64,000 bases of DNA from Pseudomonadota bacterium. Its GTDB lineage: Bacteria > Pseudomonadota > Gammaproteobacteria > Xanthomonadales > Rhodanobacteraceae. The notes under the pieces were generated by a model, which made no database searches, was not told the origin of the DNA, and was given only the letters and a program-made list of their open reading frames with translations. Position numbers and translations under genes: made by a program. Location: the NCBI GenBank assembly GCA_021818335.1, contig JAKAEJ010000001.1:1-64000 (forward strand). The letters are read 5' to 3'. This document shows positions 39,074-48,964 of the stretch, in pieces. Position 1 is the first letter of the stretch. Every line of letters begins with the position of its first letter.

Positions 39074-39802
39074 ATGCCGACCGGCAGCGACCATATCCTG
39101 CGCAGTTACGACGAGGAACTTGCGCGCCTCAAGGGCGAGCTGGCGCGAATGGGCCAGATTGCAGTGGCCCAGATCGAAGCGTCGATGGACGTCCTGGAGC
39201 GACGTGACAGTCGTGCGGCGGAACGCGTGATCCTCAATGACGAAGCGATCGACCAAATCGAAACGTCGGTCAGCCATGACGTGCTTCTGTTGCTGGCGCG
39301 CCGGCAGCCCATGGCTCGTGACCTCCGCGAAGTCATGGCGGCACTGCGCATTGCTGCCGACATCGAGCGCATCGGCGACTATGCGGCCAATGTGGCCAAG
39401 CGCAGCATGGCGCTGAATCTCAGCGCGCCGATCGCACCCGCAGCCAATCTGCCGGCACTTGCAGAGACAGCCGTCGACCTTGTCCGCGACGTGCTGACCG
39501 CTTACCAGGATGGCAACGCTGACCTGGCACGCGCCGTCTGGGAACGCGATGTCGAGCTGGACGCCCTTTATACGTCGCTGTTTCGCGAGTTGTTGACGTA
39601 CATGATGGAAGATCCGCGCAACATCACACCGTCAACGCATGTACTGTTCATGGCCAAGAACATCGAGCGGATTGGCGATCATGCAACCAACATTGCCGAA
39701 AATGTCTGGTTTCTCGTCACTGGAACCCCATTGCAGGAGCCGCGCAAGAAGGGTGACCTCAGTTCGACCACGGTGATCGATCCGGACCAGCCGACGCGCT
39801 GA
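39074..39802 (+). CDS. phoU: Phosphate signalling protein PhoU
   Basis: Cytosolic regulator that links Pst transporter state to PhoR/PhoB and limits phosphate uptake. The 242-aa protein consists of two three-helix PhoU repeats, each with the conserved ERIGDYAANVAK or ERIGDHATNIAE metal-binding segment. It closes the pst operon. phoB/phoR are not in the window. Confidence 0.96.
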   Translation: MPTGSDHILRSYDEELARLKGELARMGQIAVAQIEASMDVLERRDSRAAERVILNDEAIDQIETSVSHDVLLLLARRQPMARDLREVMAALRIAADIERIGDYAANVAKRSMALNLSAPIAPAANLPALAETAVDLVRDVLTAYQDGNADLARAVWERDVELDALYTSLFRELLTYMMEDPRNITPSTHVLFMAKNIERIGDHATNIAENVWFLVTGTPLQEPRKKGDLSSTTVIDPDQPTR

Positions 39803-39982
39803 TTGCGCCGGCGGAAAATGTCCTTCGCCCGCAGGATGCCAAAGCCAATTGCCGCTCCGCGCGTGGCCGCGTAGAGTTCAGACTTGGGCCTGGCCGGCTG
39901 CGCCGCCCCGACCACGCTACGAAGCGGGGATGCGGTCATCGTTCCCCGAGAGGTCACCCGACGACTTGATGGTGGAGGCTTC

Positions 39983-40954
39983 ATGATCCTGAACAGCATT
40001 ACTGACGCCATCGGCCGCACGCCCGTCGTGCATATCAATAGGCTGGCGCCGCCTGGCGTTGAAATGTACGTCAAGGTCGAGGCGTTCAACCCCGGGGGAT
40101 CGGTCAAGGATCGTCTTGCGCTTGCGGTTATCCTGGACGCTGAGCGCAGCGGTGCGCTCAAGCCTGGACAGACCGTCGTCGAGGCGACCTCGGGCAACAC
40201 AGGAGTCGCGCTGGCCATGGTCTGCGCTTCGCGCGGCTACCCATTCGTCGCATTCATGACCGAGACGTTCTCGATCGAGCGCCGGAAGTTGATGCGCGCC
40301 TATGGCGCCAAGGTGATTCTCACGCCAGCCGCGGAGCGTGGCACCGGGATGGTTCGCCGCGCACAGGAATTCGCCGATCGCCATGGCGCATTCCTGACGC
40401 GTCAGTTCGACAATCCGGCAAATCCGGCATGGCACCGCAACACGACGGCCGCCGAAATCCTTCAGGATTTCGCAGGACGGCGCCTCGATTATTTCGTTTC
40501 CGGATGGGGCACCGGCGGCACACTCAGCGGCGTTGGCCAGATGCTGCGACTGGCTCGTCCGGACGTTGAGACCATCGCCGCCGAACCGGCCAATGCCGCC
40601 CTGCTGGAGGGCGGGGAGTGGCACCCCCACAAGATCCAGGGCTGGACGCCGGATTTCGTGCCCGGTGTCCTGGACCGATCCGTGGTGCAGCGTATCGTGA
40701 CGGTGGGCGAGGACGATGCCCGGGAACAAGCGCGCGCGCTGGCGCGAGAGGAAGGCCTGCTAGTCGGGCTGTCCTGCGGCGGCACTTTCGCTGCGGCCCT
40801 GCAGGTTGCACGGCAGGCGCAGCCCGGAAGCGTGCTGCTGGCCATGCTGCCGGACACGGGAGAACGCTACCTAACGACCTGGCTTTTCGAAGGCGTCAAC
40901 GAAGGCTCGGATGATGGCTGGTTGCAATCGCTGGACCGTGGCACCAACCCCTAG
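39983..40954 (+). CDS. cysM: Cysteine synthase B
   Basis: PLP enzyme forming cysteine (or S-sulfocysteine) from O-acetylserine. The 323-aa product has the PLP lysine region FNPGGSVKDR, the substrate loop TSGNTG and the phosphate-binding GTGGTLSG. I start at MILNSIT (39983) with GGAGG four nt upstream; the track start is 33 codons earlier. CysM rather than CysK is preferred by its overall pattern, but the two are close. Its TAG overlaps the convergent neighbour's TAG at a CTAG. Confidence 0.92.
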   Translation: MILNSITDAIGRTPVVHINRLAPPGVEMYVKVEAFNPGGSVKDRLALAVILDAERSGALKPGQTVVEATSGNTGVALAMVCASRGYPFVAFMTETFSIERRKLMRAYGAKVILTPAAERGTGMVRRAQEFADRHGAFLTRQFDNPANPAWHRNTTAAEILQDFAGRRLDYFVSGWGTGGTLSGVGQMLRLARPDVETIAAEPANAALLEGGEWHPHKIQGWTPDFVPGVLDRSVVQRIVTVGEDDAREQARALAREEGLLVGLSCGGTFAAALQVARQAQPGSVLLAMLPDTGERYLTTWLFEGVNEGSDDGWLQSLDRGTNP

Positions 40955-41220
40955 CGGAACAGGTGCGCGCGGCGTTTTCGTCGCGCGCCTGAAGCCATCC
41001 CGTACAAGCTGATCGTGAACCAGGCCAGCTCCAGCGCGAACGCCGGCCAATTGAACGTGCCGAGCACCAGCGAAACAATCACGGCTAGCGCGCCCAGCGC
41101 GTTGCAGAACTGGTTGCCAAGTCCATCGCCACGCAAGCGACCCGACTGCACCAAGAAATAGGCGAGCACGATCAGTGCCGCTCCTGCAAAACCGACGTAA
41201 TCAAACCATTGCAACGTCAT
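40951..41220 (-). CDS. Small membrane protein, CBU_0592-like
   Basis: An 89-aa protein with three hydrophobic segments (FAGAALIVLAYFLVQ, CNALGALAVIVSLVLG, FALELAWFTISLYGMA) and a basic C-terminus; the pattern fits the CBU_0592-type domain of unknown function. The ATG at 41220 overlaps the rlmB stop by 4 bp, so I prefer it to the track's start inside rlmB. It is the last gene of rnr-rlmB. Confidence 0.8.
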   Translation of the reverse strand: MTLQWFDYVGFAGAALIVLAYFLVQSGRLRGDGLGNQFCNALGALAVIVSLVLGTFNWPAFALELAWFTISLYGMASGARRKRRAHLFR

Positions 41221-41978
41221 GCTCGCCTCCCGCAGCGCCGCTGCCGCAGCGCCTCGAACAGGGCAATGCCGGCCGCGACCGATACATTCAGACTTTCCAT
41301 GGCGCCCGCCATGGGAATGCACGCCCTATAGTCACATGCGTCTCGGGTCAATCGACGCATACCTTCGCCCTCGGCACCCAGGACTAGCGCCGACGGAACG
41401 GTGAGGTCGATCTGGTCCAGCGGGCGCGCGCCATCGACTGCGCTATCCAGTGCCACCAACCAGACCCCGGCGTCTTTCAGCGCCGCCAGCGTGCGCGACA
41501 GATTGGTAACCTGCAGAAGCGGCACGTGCTCAGCGCCACCGGCAGCGGCACGGCGCGCGACAGGCGTCAGGCCAACGGCGCGGTCACGCGGGACAATCAC
41601 GGCCGTCGCCGCGGCCGCGGCCGCCGAGCGCATGCAGGCACCGAGGTTATGGGGGTCGGTCACGCCATCCAGCACCAGAAGGAGTGCCTCGCGGCCGGCT
41701 GCATCCAGTAATTCCGGCAATGTCTGCTCGCTATGCACCGCTGCGGCGACGCATTGCGCCGCGATGCCCTGATGGCGCGCACCCGACGCCACTCGATCCA
41801 GCGCCGATCGCGGCCGCAGCTCCACGGCGATGCCTTGGCGACGCGCCAAGTCGGTCAGGACGGCCAGTCGGGCATTCTGCGCGTCACGCTCGATCCAGAT
41901 TTCCCGCACACGCATCGCCCCTTCGCCGAGAACGGCCTCGACGGGATTGATGCCGACAATCCATTCCGACTTCATCAA
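41217..41978 (-). CDS. rlmB: 23S rRNA (guanosine-2'-O-)-methyltransferase RlmB
   Basis: SPOUT-class methyltransferase modifying G2251 in the ribosomal P loop. The 253-aa protein has the N-terminal substrate domain (WIVGINPVEAVL) and the SPOUT knot motifs DGVTDPHNLGA, LVLGAEGEGMRRL and MAGAMESLNVSVAAGI. It overlaps rnr upstream by 4 bp, the usual rnr-rlmB pair. Confidence 0.95.
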   Translation of the reverse strand: MMKSEWIVGINPVEAVLGEGAMRVREIWIERDAQNARLAVLTDLARRQGIAVELRPRSALDRVASGARHQGIAAQCVAAAVHSEQTLPELLDAAGREALLLVLDGVTDPHNLGACMRSAAAAAATAVIVPRDRAVGLTPVARRAAAGGAEHVPLLQVTNLSRTLAALKDAGVWLVALDSAVDGARPLDQIDLTVPSALVLGAEGEGMRRLTRDACDYRACIPMAGAMESLNVSVAAGIALFEALRQRRCGRRA

Positions 41979-44212
41979 GTCCGACCCTCGACCAGCTTCA
42001 GGTCGATCTTCCGATCCTCAAGGCTAGCGCGCAGCACCTGGACCTGCACCCGATCGCCCAGTCGCCAGGCTCGACGGGTACGCTCGCCGCTCAGTAGCCG
42101 GCGCTGGGCGTCGAAATGGTAGTAATCGGCGGGTAGCTGGGTGACATGTACCAAGCCGCTGATTCGTGTCTCGACCATTTCGACAAAGAGGCCAAAGGAC
42201 GTGACACCGGTTACGACACCTGCATATCGCGCCCCAACGTGACGCTCCATGAACGCGCACCGATACCGCTCGTCAACTTCCCGCTCCGCTTCATCGGCGA
42301 CACGCTCACGACGAGAACACCTTTGCGCAAGGCCCGCCATCTCTTCCTGTGAGTATCGGTAGTCGTCTCTCGGGCTGCCCGCAAGAACATGGCCAATGGC
42401 ACGATGCACCAGCAGGTCCGGATAACGCCGAATCGGCGACGTGAAGTGCGTGTAGGCTTCCAGCGCCAATCCGAAGTGGCCGCCATTCTGCGCCTGATAG
42501 ATGGCCAGAGACTGGACGCGAAGCAACACCGACTGCAAGAGCAAGGCTTCCGGGCGGGTCCGTATGCGCGCCAGCAGGTGTGCGAAATCACTGGGCTTCA
42601 CTGCATCCCATGCGGGAAGGCGAAGCTTGAATTCCCTCAGGAATTCAGCAAGTTCCGTATACTTTTCCTGAGGTGGCTTGTCGTGAACGCGGTACGGCGC
42701 CGGCACATGACGGCGGGACAGAAATCGGGCTGCCTGCACGTTGGCAGCAATCATGCATTCCTCGATCAGCCGGTGCGCGTCATTACGCTCGTACGCGCCA
42801 AGCGCCTGCACTTCGCCCGACGCGTCGAGGCGAAACTGCATTTCAAGCCCATCGAACTCGATAGCACCCCGCTCTGTCCGCGCGGCGGCGAGCACGCGAT
42901 AAAGCGCGTGCAGGTCGTTCACTGCCGGCCAAAGGGACCCAAGCGCCGCCCTCGCAGAGGGCTCGCCACTCAATGCCTGCCAAACCTGGGTATAGGTCAG
43001 CCTCGCGTGCGACCGAATCACGGCGCGCATGAAACGTGCCCGCCTGACCTGCCCCGTGTCATCGATCCGCATCTCGCAGACCAATGCAAGGCGGTCGACC
43101 TCGGGATTCAGTGAACAGACGCCGTTGGAAAGTACTTCGGGAAGCATCGGCACCACGAATCCCGGGAAGTAAACGGACGTACCACGGGCCTCGGCTTCTC
43201 GATCCAATGCGCTGCCTACGGGCACGTAGTGGGATACATCCGCGATGGCAACCCACAATCGGAACCCGCCGCCCGCCAATGGCTTGGCATAGACCGCATC
43301 GTCGAAATCGCGAGCATCCTCGCCATCGATCGTCACCAGTGGCAGCGTCCGCAAATCCTCGCGTCCCACATGCATCGTCGGATCCACGAACAATGGCTGC
43401 GCAGCTGCCTCATCGCTGGCTGCTTCCGGCCACTGCTGCGGCAGGTCATGCGCTGCAATGGCCATGCGCACGATGAGCGAAGGCGTGAGCCGTTCGCCCA
43501 GAACCTCGATGATGCGGCCGATCGGTCCGCGCAACCCGTCGGGCGGATCGGTGATCTCCGCTACGACGATCTGGCCGTCCTGCGCACCCAACTGCAGGCC
43601 GGGTGGAATAAGCAGCGGCTGGGCCAGCCGCCGGTCATCCGGCACTACGGTCACGATGCCACGTGCATGCACGGCACGGCCCACCAGTCGCGGACTGCGC
43701 CGCTCCAGAATTTCAATGATCGCGCCTTGCCGACGACCACGTCGGTCGACCCCAACCACGCTCGCCAGCGCTCGGTCTCCATGCAATACCTTGCGCATTT
43801 CCAGCGGCGCCAGGTACAAGTCATCGCCACCGCCATCGTCACGCAGGAAGCCATACCCCTCGGCATTGGCGATGACCTGTCCGGAAATCAGATCCAGCTT
43901 GCGGACCGGCGCATAGCCACCGCGGCGATTGAGCAGCAGCTGGCCATCCCGCAACATGGCGGCCAACCGCTTGCCAAGTGCAGCGCGCCGTTCCTCGTCG
44001 TCGAGACCAAGGCCCGACGCGATGGCCTCGCCCGTCATCGGCGCTGCGTGCTTGTCCAGCAGCAGGAGGATCGCTTCTCGGCTGGGGATCGGCCGCTCGT
44101 ATCGCGCGGCTTCGCGGGCCGCCTGCGGGTCGCGCACGCCCGAGGCATTCCGCGATGCAGATGCACGCGGCTTGTTCTTGCCGCGGCGCTTGCCGCGATC
44201 AGAGTGTGTCAT
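41975..44212 (-). CDS. rnr: Ribonuclease R
   Basis: Processive 3'-5' exoribonuclease that degrades structured RNA and takes part in RNA quality control. The product is 745 aa from MTHSDRG (the track adds 14 codons): a basic N-terminus and winged helix, cold-shock domains, the RNB catalytic core (TIDGEDARDFDDAVYA with the metal-binding Asp residues; HFTSPIRRYPDLLVHRAI) and a C-terminal S1 domain (VVTGVTSFGLFVEM). The C-terminal basic tail is short compared with E. coli (813 aa). Confidence 0.97.
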   Translation of the reverse strand: MTHSDRGKRRGKNKPRASASRNASGVRDPQAAREAARYERPIPSREAILLLLDKHAAPMTGEAIASGLGLDDEERRAALGKRLAAMLRDGQLLLNRRGGYAPVRKLDLISGQVIANAEGYGFLRDDGGGDDLYLAPLEMRKVLHGDRALASVVGVDRRGRRQGAIIEILERRSPRLVGRAVHARGIVTVVPDDRRLAQPLLIPPGLQLGAQDGQIVVAEITDPPDGLRGPIGRIIEVLGERLTPSLIVRMAIAAHDLPQQWPEAASDEAAAQPLFVDPTMHVGREDLRTLPLVTIDGEDARDFDDAVYAKPLAGGGFRLWVAIADVSHYVPVGSALDREAEARGTSVYFPGFVVPMLPEVLSNGVCSLNPEVDRLALVCEMRIDDTGQVRRARFMRAVIRSHARLTYTQVWQALSGEPSARAALGSLWPAVNDLHALYRVLAAARTERGAIEFDGLEMQFRLDASGEVQALGAYERNDAHRLIEECMIAANVQAARFLSRRHVPAPYRVHDKPPQEKYTELAEFLREFKLRLPAWDAVKPSDFAHLLARIRTRPEALLLQSVLLRVQSLAIYQAQNGGHFGLALEAYTHFTSPIRRYPDLLVHRAIGHVLAGSPRDDYRYSQEEMAGLAQRCSRRERVADEAEREVDERYRCAFMERHVGARYAGVVTGVTSFGLFVEMVETRISGLVHVTQLPADYYHFDAQRRLLSGERTRRAWRLGDRVQVQVLRASLEDRKIDLKLVEGRT

Positions 44213-44257
44213 GCGGGCAGCCTCGCCGACGCAGTGCCGAATTGCAAGCCGCACGCG

Positions 44258-44286
44258 TTGACAAAGCCCTGTGGCAGACCTAGATT
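44258..44286 (+). promoter_or_regulatory. Sigma-70 promoter of tRNA-Leu
   Basis: Consensus -35 TTGACA, 17-bp spacer and -10 TAGATT, followed by a very GC-rich discriminator (acgcggctcgcgcgcg), as in stable-RNA promoters under stringent control. The tRNA begins about 43 nt after the expected start site. It is the best promoter by consensus in the window. Confidence 0.85.
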
Positions 44287-44335
44287 ACGCGGCTCGCGCG
44301 CGCCTGAACGGCCTACGGGAGCATGCGATACACCT

Positions 44336-44420
<85 letters not shown>

Positions 44421-44427
44421 ATATACG

Positions 44428-44465
44428 ACGCCAAGCTACGGAAACGCTTGGCGTTTTTATTTTTT
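44428..44465 (+). terminator. Rho-independent terminator after tRNA-Leu
   Basis: A 9-bp stem ACGCCAAGC / GCTTGGCGT with a 9-nt loop, then TTTTATTTTTT. It begins 8 nt after the tRNA CCA end, so the tRNA is a single-gene transcript. Confidence 0.92.
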
Positions 44466-44991
44466 GCTCCGCCACTGCACATTGGTGGCGGCACAGTGGG
44501 CGGCTCTCTGCAATGCGCCGTTGGCGCGCAAGCAGTCGGACCAGCGGCGTCCTCGGTATTGCCTCGTGCGGTTCGTCCTTTCGGCAAGGACAATGCGTCG
44601 CAGAGGCCTCCCCGCAATAGTTCAGCGCGCACGGGCGTCCAGGCGTCTGCGCGACCCGGCTCGACCCATGCCATCACCCTGATCAAGGCTGGCCGCGCGC
44701 TTCCGCAGTCGAGGAACGGTCGAGTACCGACCCCGGCCAATCAAAGACCATCGCATCGCGCGGCCAGCCATGCCATCGGCGGATCGACACACCGAGGCCG
44801 ATCCAGTCACTGAGCCACCATCGCGCCACGGTTCCGCAGTTTCCCCGCGCGGTGACCCGCCATGATCGTGGGCGCAGTCCGGGCAGTGTCCGGCACTGTG
44901 CGATCGCTCCCTGTTGCGGTGCAACTGCCTGCAACAGACAACGCATGGCTGCTTGGTACACTCGTACCATGCATTTCGATGCGCTCCGGCC
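44466..44991. other. Intergenic region between tRNA-Leu and CNNM gene
   Basis: About 525 bp. ORFs on both strands (44391-44813 +, 44622-45227 -) show no family pattern, no ribosome-binding site and Arg/Ser-rich shadow composition, so I do not call genes. The one clear element is a perfect 6-bp inverted repeat TGGTAC-actc-GTACCA at 44954-44969, 22 bp before the CNNM start; it may be an operator or leader hairpin. Confidence 0.5.
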
Positions 44992-46308
44992 ATGCTGACC
45001 GAACTGGGGATGGTGCTCCTCCTGGCGATGGCCAATGGCTTTTTCGCTCTTTCCGAAATGGCTATCGTCACCGCAAGACGCTCGCGGCTGAAGCAGATGG
45101 CGCGCACGAGCACCCGCGCCGCGCTCGCACTCAGGCTGGCGCAGTCGCCAGAACACTTCCTTTCAACGGTCCAGGTCGGCATCACCTTGATTGCGATCGT
45201 TACGGGCGTCGTCACGGGCGCCAACATCGGCGATCACATCATGCTGTGGCTGAAGGGGCTCGGCTGGATGCCCCTGCTTCCTTATGCGCGTCCCCTGGGC
45301 TACATGGTCGGGATTTCCCTGATCACGTATCTCAACATCGTGATCGGCGAACTCGTCCCCAAACGCCTGGCGCTGGTTGCACCCGAGAAAGTGGCTCTAT
45401 TGGTCGGCGCACCCATGCTCGCATTGGCGCGTGCAGGGGCACCCATCGTTTACTTGCTGAATACCTCTAGCAATGCGCTCTTGCGTCTTTTGCGGCTCGG
45501 CCGCGCAGTACCGGAGCGCATTACCGAGGATGAAATCCGGTTGCTTGTCGCGGAAAGCGCCGAGCAAGGCGTGCTGGATGAAGATGAACGCGCAATGGTC
45601 AGCCGCGTACTGCGCCTCGGCGACCGCAGCGTCGGCAGCGTCATGACCCCGCGCACACGTGTCGCATGGCTCGATGCAGCCGCGGGACTGGATGAAAACC
45701 TCGCGACTCTGCGCACGACGCCTTATTCGCGCTACCCCGTCTATCGCGCCAGTGAAAAGGAAATCCTGGGCGTCCTCGAGGTCAAGAGCCTCCTCGAGCC
45801 GCTAACGCGCGGGGAAACGCAAATCAATCTGTTTCGGACGCTTGCCAGGCCGCTGTACGTTCCAAGCAGCGCACGCGCGCTGGATCTGCTGGAACAATTC
45901 CGGGACGCCCCGACGCCACTGGCCCTGGTGGTGGACGAGTACGGCGACATCGAAGGCCTCGTCACCTTCAACAACCTGCTCGAAGCAGTCGTCGGACGAC
46001 CGGTACCTGGAGCCGGCGATACGGCTGACAAGGCCGATGTCGTGCGTCGCGCCGATGGTAGCTTCAGCCTGGACGGCGCGCTGTCCATTGAGGATCTCCG
46101 CGACTTGCTTGGCGAGGTTCAACTCCCGGAGGAACCTGACCTTGAGTACCACACCGTCGCCGGATTGATCATCGCGCGACTCGGACGCATTCCGGCTCTG
46201 GGCGAAATCGTTGAGTGGCAGGGCTTGCGCTTCGAGGTCCTCGATCTTGATGGTGCGAGGATCGACCGGGTGTTGCTGAGCCTGCGACCCCAGGATCCTG
46301 GGTCATGA
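44992..46308 (+). CDS. CNNM/CorC-type membrane protein with CBS pair
   Basis: A 438-aa protein: DUF21 transmembrane domain (residues 1-185, with ALSEMAIVTARRSRL and GELVPKRLAL), a CBS pair (VMTPRTRVAWLD, LALVVDEYGDIEGLVTF) and a C-terminal CorC_HlyC domain. The family is often labelled hemolysin-like, but members are linked to magnesium or cobalt export. I start at MLTELGM (44992), because the track's 26 extra codons lie in the upstream non-coding stretch. exoD overlaps its stop by 4 bp. Confidence 0.92.
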   Translation: MLTELGMVLLLAMANGFFALSEMAIVTARRSRLKQMARTSTRAALALRLAQSPEHFLSTVQVGITLIAIVTGVVTGANIGDHIMLWLKGLGWMPLLPYARPLGYMVGISLITYLNIVIGELVPKRLALVAPEKVALLVGAPMLALARAGAPIVYLLNTSSNALLRLLRLGRAVPERITEDEIRLLVAESAEQGVLDEDERAMVSRVLRLGDRSVGSVMTPRTRVAWLDAAAGLDENLATLRTTPYSRYPVYRASEKEILGVLEVKSLLEPLTRGETQINLFRTLARPLYVPSSARALDLLEQFRDAPTPLALVVDEYGDIEGLVTFNNLLEAVVGRPVPGAGDTADKADVVRRADGSFSLDGALSIEDLRDLLGEVQLPEEPDLEYHTVAGLIIARLGRIPALGEIVEWQGLRFEVLDLDGARIDRVLLSLRPQDPGS

Positions 46309-46910
46309 GCCCGGGCGTCCATGCGGCACGTACCAGCTCGCTGCTCCAGGCGGCGCTGGCTGAACAAACCGGATCGCACATCCGGCTGGGCGACTTGGTC
46401 ACGCCACTGCATGAACGTGGGTTCGGATTCCTTCTGCTGATCCTCGCACTGCCCAACTTCGTGCCAGTACCCATCGGCATTGGCGGGCCCATGGGCGTGC
46501 TCGTGGCGTTGGTCGGCGCTCAGATGCTGATTGGCCTGACGCAACCCTGGCTGCCGACGCGACTTGCCGACGTCCGCATCGCCCATGCCACCGCTGAGAA
46601 AGTCCTTGGATTCGGCCTGCCGTTGCTGACGCGGCTGGAGAAACTGGCACGACCGCGGCTCGAGGTCCTGACCTACCGACCGGCCAGCCTCATCACGGGG
46701 CTCCTTCTCCTGATCGTCGGAGGTTTGCTGGCGCTGCCTATTCCTTTCACGAACTGGCCTATCGGCTTCCTGTTGCTTGTCTGCGCAATCGCCCTGATGG
46801 AACGAGACGGTGCACTGCTGCTGGCAGCATGGCTGGGATCCCTCGCAGGCGTCGGCGCATTCGCCAGCCTGGGCGGTGCCCTCTGGCATTACATCCGACA
46901 AGCGTTCTGA
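46305..46910 (+). CDS. ExoD family membrane protein
   Basis: A 201-aa membrane protein with the ExoD (exopolysaccharide synthesis) family pattern: a cytoplasmic N-terminus GDLVTPLHERGFGFLLLILALPNFVPVP and four or five hydrophobic segments. The biochemical role is unknown; the rhizobial member affects exopolysaccharide and alkali tolerance. It overlaps the CNNM gene by 4 bp. Confidence 0.87.
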   Translation: MSPGVHAARTSSLLQAALAEQTGSHIRLGDLVTPLHERGFGFLLLILALPNFVPVPIGIGGPMGVLVALVGAQMLIGLTQPWLPTRLADVRIAHATAEKVLGFGLPLLTRLEKLARPRLEVLTYRPASLITGLLLLIVGGLLALPIPFTNWPIGFLLLVCAIALMERDGALLLAAWLGSLAGVGAFASLGGALWHYIRQAF

Positions 46911-46914
46911 CCAC

Positions 46915-47226
46915 TCAACTGAAGAGTTGCAGCAGGGCCCAAGACAGGCCAAGCACGATGTATCCGGCCAGCAACCAGAAATTCCGATCCAGATAGGGCT
47001 CCCCGGTTTCCCGGACCAGTGGACCGCAGTGCGCAGCAAACCAGTCCGGGACGATGAGCATCGCCATGCCAGCTGCCGGCATCACCAGCACCATGACGAA
47101 TTCCCGAGCCAGCAGCAAGACGCCTGCGCCAGGCGGCATCCAGAGCATGGGGAACCACTGCCTGAGGTGCAGAATGACCCACGGCCAGTAGATCAGGGCA
47201 CCGATACCGAGCATCCTCGATCCCAT
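46915..47226 (-). CDS. Small membrane protein of unknown function
   Basis: A 103-aa hydrophobic protein with three likely membrane segments (LGIGALIYWPWVILHL, VLLLAREFVMVLVMPAAGM, FWLLAGYIVLGLSWALLQL). Family not recognised. It starts 3 bp after the trmJ stop on the same strand, which supports it as a real cotranscribed gene, and converges on exoD with 4 bp between stop codons. Confidence 0.7.
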   Translation of the reverse strand: MGSRMLGIGALIYWPWVILHLRQWFPMLWMPPGAGVLLLAREFVMVLVMPAAGMAMLIVPDWFAAHCGPLVRETGEPYLDRNFWLLAGYIVLGLSWALLQLFS

Positions 47227-47229
47227 CGT

Positions 47230-47994
47230 TCAATCCCTTTCGGCTGCACGGGCCAGCCGTGCCATCCGCTCGGCATCGGAAAGGACGCCATGCAGGATGC
47301 GCAGTTCTCGGACGCTGGGTTGCGCCCGCAGGAAAAGCCTGCGCAGGCGTCGCTCGATCGTGAAGGGTGCTCGCCCCTTGTGAAAATCAATGGCCACGAG
47401 CGCCTGCCAGAGGTGATTGAAAAACGATTCCAGGTCGGCCAGCTTCGCTGGTAGATCCGCATTGTCGATGCCGGGCAATGGCGGGGCATCCGAGGGTGCC
47501 AGTGCGGACATGCGCAACTCGTACGCCATGACTTGCACGGCTTGGGCGAGATTGAGGGAGCTGAAGTCATCCACGCTGGGGATGCGCACCATGGCCTGGC
47601 ACCGAGCCAGTTCGTCATTATCCAGGCCTGTACGCTCGTTGCCGAACAACAGCGCAACTTGACCTCCGGACGCGGCATGCGCGTTGGCGCGGGCCGCTGC
47701 CGTACGGGGATCGTGTTCCTCCATAACCACACCCCGGCGACGCGCGCTCAGTCCTAACGCCAAGGTGCATCCCGCGAGAGCAGTGTCGAGATCCGCATGA
47801 ACAGCCGCCGTCTCGAGCAGCGCATCGGCCCCTGCGGCCAGCGCCGTGGCGTCTGCGTCAGGGAAATGACGTGGCGATACCAGCGACATTCGAGTCAGGC
47901 CCATCGTCCGCAGCGCCCGCGCCGCGGCCCCAATGTTCCCTGGATGCTGTGGACGCACCAGGACACACAGCACATTTGCCTGCACGTTGCTCAT
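47230..47994 (-). CDS. trmJ: tRNA (cytidine/uridine-2'-O-)-methyltransferase TrmJ
   Basis: SPOUT methyltransferase modifying position 32 in the anticodon loop. The 254-aa product starts at MSNVQAN (47994), with [39 protein letters not shown] and [22 protein letters not shown] as diagnostic blocks, followed by a C-terminal helical extension. The track ORF starts inside the divergent suhB. The trmJ/suhB head-to-head pair is conserved in gammaproteobacteria; 90 bp separate the starts. Confidence 0.95.
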   Translation of the reverse strand: MSNVQANVLCVLVRPQHPGNIGAAARALRTMGLTRMSLVSPRHFPDADATALAAGADALLETAAVHADLDTALAGCTLALGLSARRRGVVMEEHDPRTAAARANAHAASGGQVALLFGNERTGLDNDELARCQAMVRIPSVDDFSSLNLAQAVQVMAYELRMSALAPSDAPPLPGIDNADLPAKLADLESFFNHLWQALVAIDFHKGRAPFTIERRLRRLFLRAQPSVRELRILHGVLSDAERMARLARAAERD

Positions 47995-48084
47995 GACCCG
48001 ATCGCCGCGCGCACGTGCCGTCGCTGGCATAATGCCCGGGCTGCACCCGCTGCGACCCCGCTCTTTACAGTTTCCAATCTGCCC

Positions 48085-48888
48085 ATGCCCAGACCCGCCA
48101 TCACGGTTGCGGTACGCGCCGCACGCGCCGCCGGCAACGTCATCCTGCGCTACCAGAATCGCGTCGAGGGCCTTGCCATCGTCGAGAAGCAGCGCATGGA
48201 TTTCGCCAGCGAAGTTGATCGACTCGCCGAAGCTGAAATCATACGCGAGGTCCACCGCTCCTATCCCGACCATGGCATCCTCGCCGAGGAATCCGGGCAG
48301 ATTGGCAAGGGTCGGTCCACGTGGGTCATTGACCCGTTGGATGGCACTCACAACTACCTGCGGGGCATCCCGCACTGCTGTGTGTCCATTGCGCTCGTCG
48401 AACGAGGCGAGCCAACCCATGGCGTCATATTCGATCCCTTTCGCAATGAATTGTTCACCGCGAGCAAGGGTGATGGCGCCTTTCTCAACGACCGCAGGAT
48501 GCGCGTCAGCAAGCGTGATGGACTCGAAGGCGCGATGATTGCCACTGGTTTTCCCTACCGCCAGCGCCCCCATCTCGACGTGCAATTAGGCATGGTGCGC
48601 GCGCTCCTTGCCGAAGCCGAAGACTTGCGTCGCAGCGGCTCAGCAGCGTTGGATCTCGCCTACGTGGCGAGCGGGCGTTTCGACGGCTACTTTGAAATCG
48701 GTCTCAAACCATGGGATCTGGCGGCTGGATGCCTCCTGGTTCGGGAGGCCGGTGGCCGCTACAGCGACTTCGCGGGCCGCGAGGGCCTGCCCGCGAGCGG
48801 CAATATCGTGGCAGGCAACCTCGCAGTGACCAAAGGCATGCTGGCGGCCATCAGACCGCTTGCGCCACCCTCGCTTCTACAGGCCTGA
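48085..48888 (+). CDS. suhB: Inositol-1-monophosphatase SuhB
   Basis: Magnesium-dependent phosphatase; in E. coli it also joins rRNA antitermination complexes. The 267-aa protein (E. coli 267) has the metal-site motifs [22 protein letters not shown] and [18 protein letters not shown] start at MPRPAIT (48085); the track ORF begins inside trmJ. It is divergent from trmJ and convergent with holC. Confidence 0.95.
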   Translation: MPRPAITVAVRAARAAGNVILRYQNRVEGLAIVEKQRMDFASEVDRLAEAEIIREVHRSYPDHGILAEESGQIGKGRSTWVIDPLDGTHNYLRGIPHCCVSIALVERGEPTHGVIFDPFRNELFTASKGDGAFLNDRRMRVSKRDGLEGAMIATGFPYRQRPHLDVQLGMVRALLAEAEDLRRSGSAALDLAYVASGRFDGYFEIGLKPWDLAAGCLLVREAGGRYSDFAGREGLPASGNIVAGNLAVTKGMLAAIRPLAPPSLLQA

Positions 48889-48964
48889 AGTCGCCGATCA
48901 CGCGTCATCCCCTGCTCGCCCGTTCTATCGCCGCGCAGCGAACGGCATCCGCTAGCGCATTGCC

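Noticed and set aside
44622-45227. 201-aa minus-strand ORF in the tRNA-CNNM gap
   Set aside because: It runs into the CNNM gene in antisense, with no ribosome-binding site and no family resemblance.
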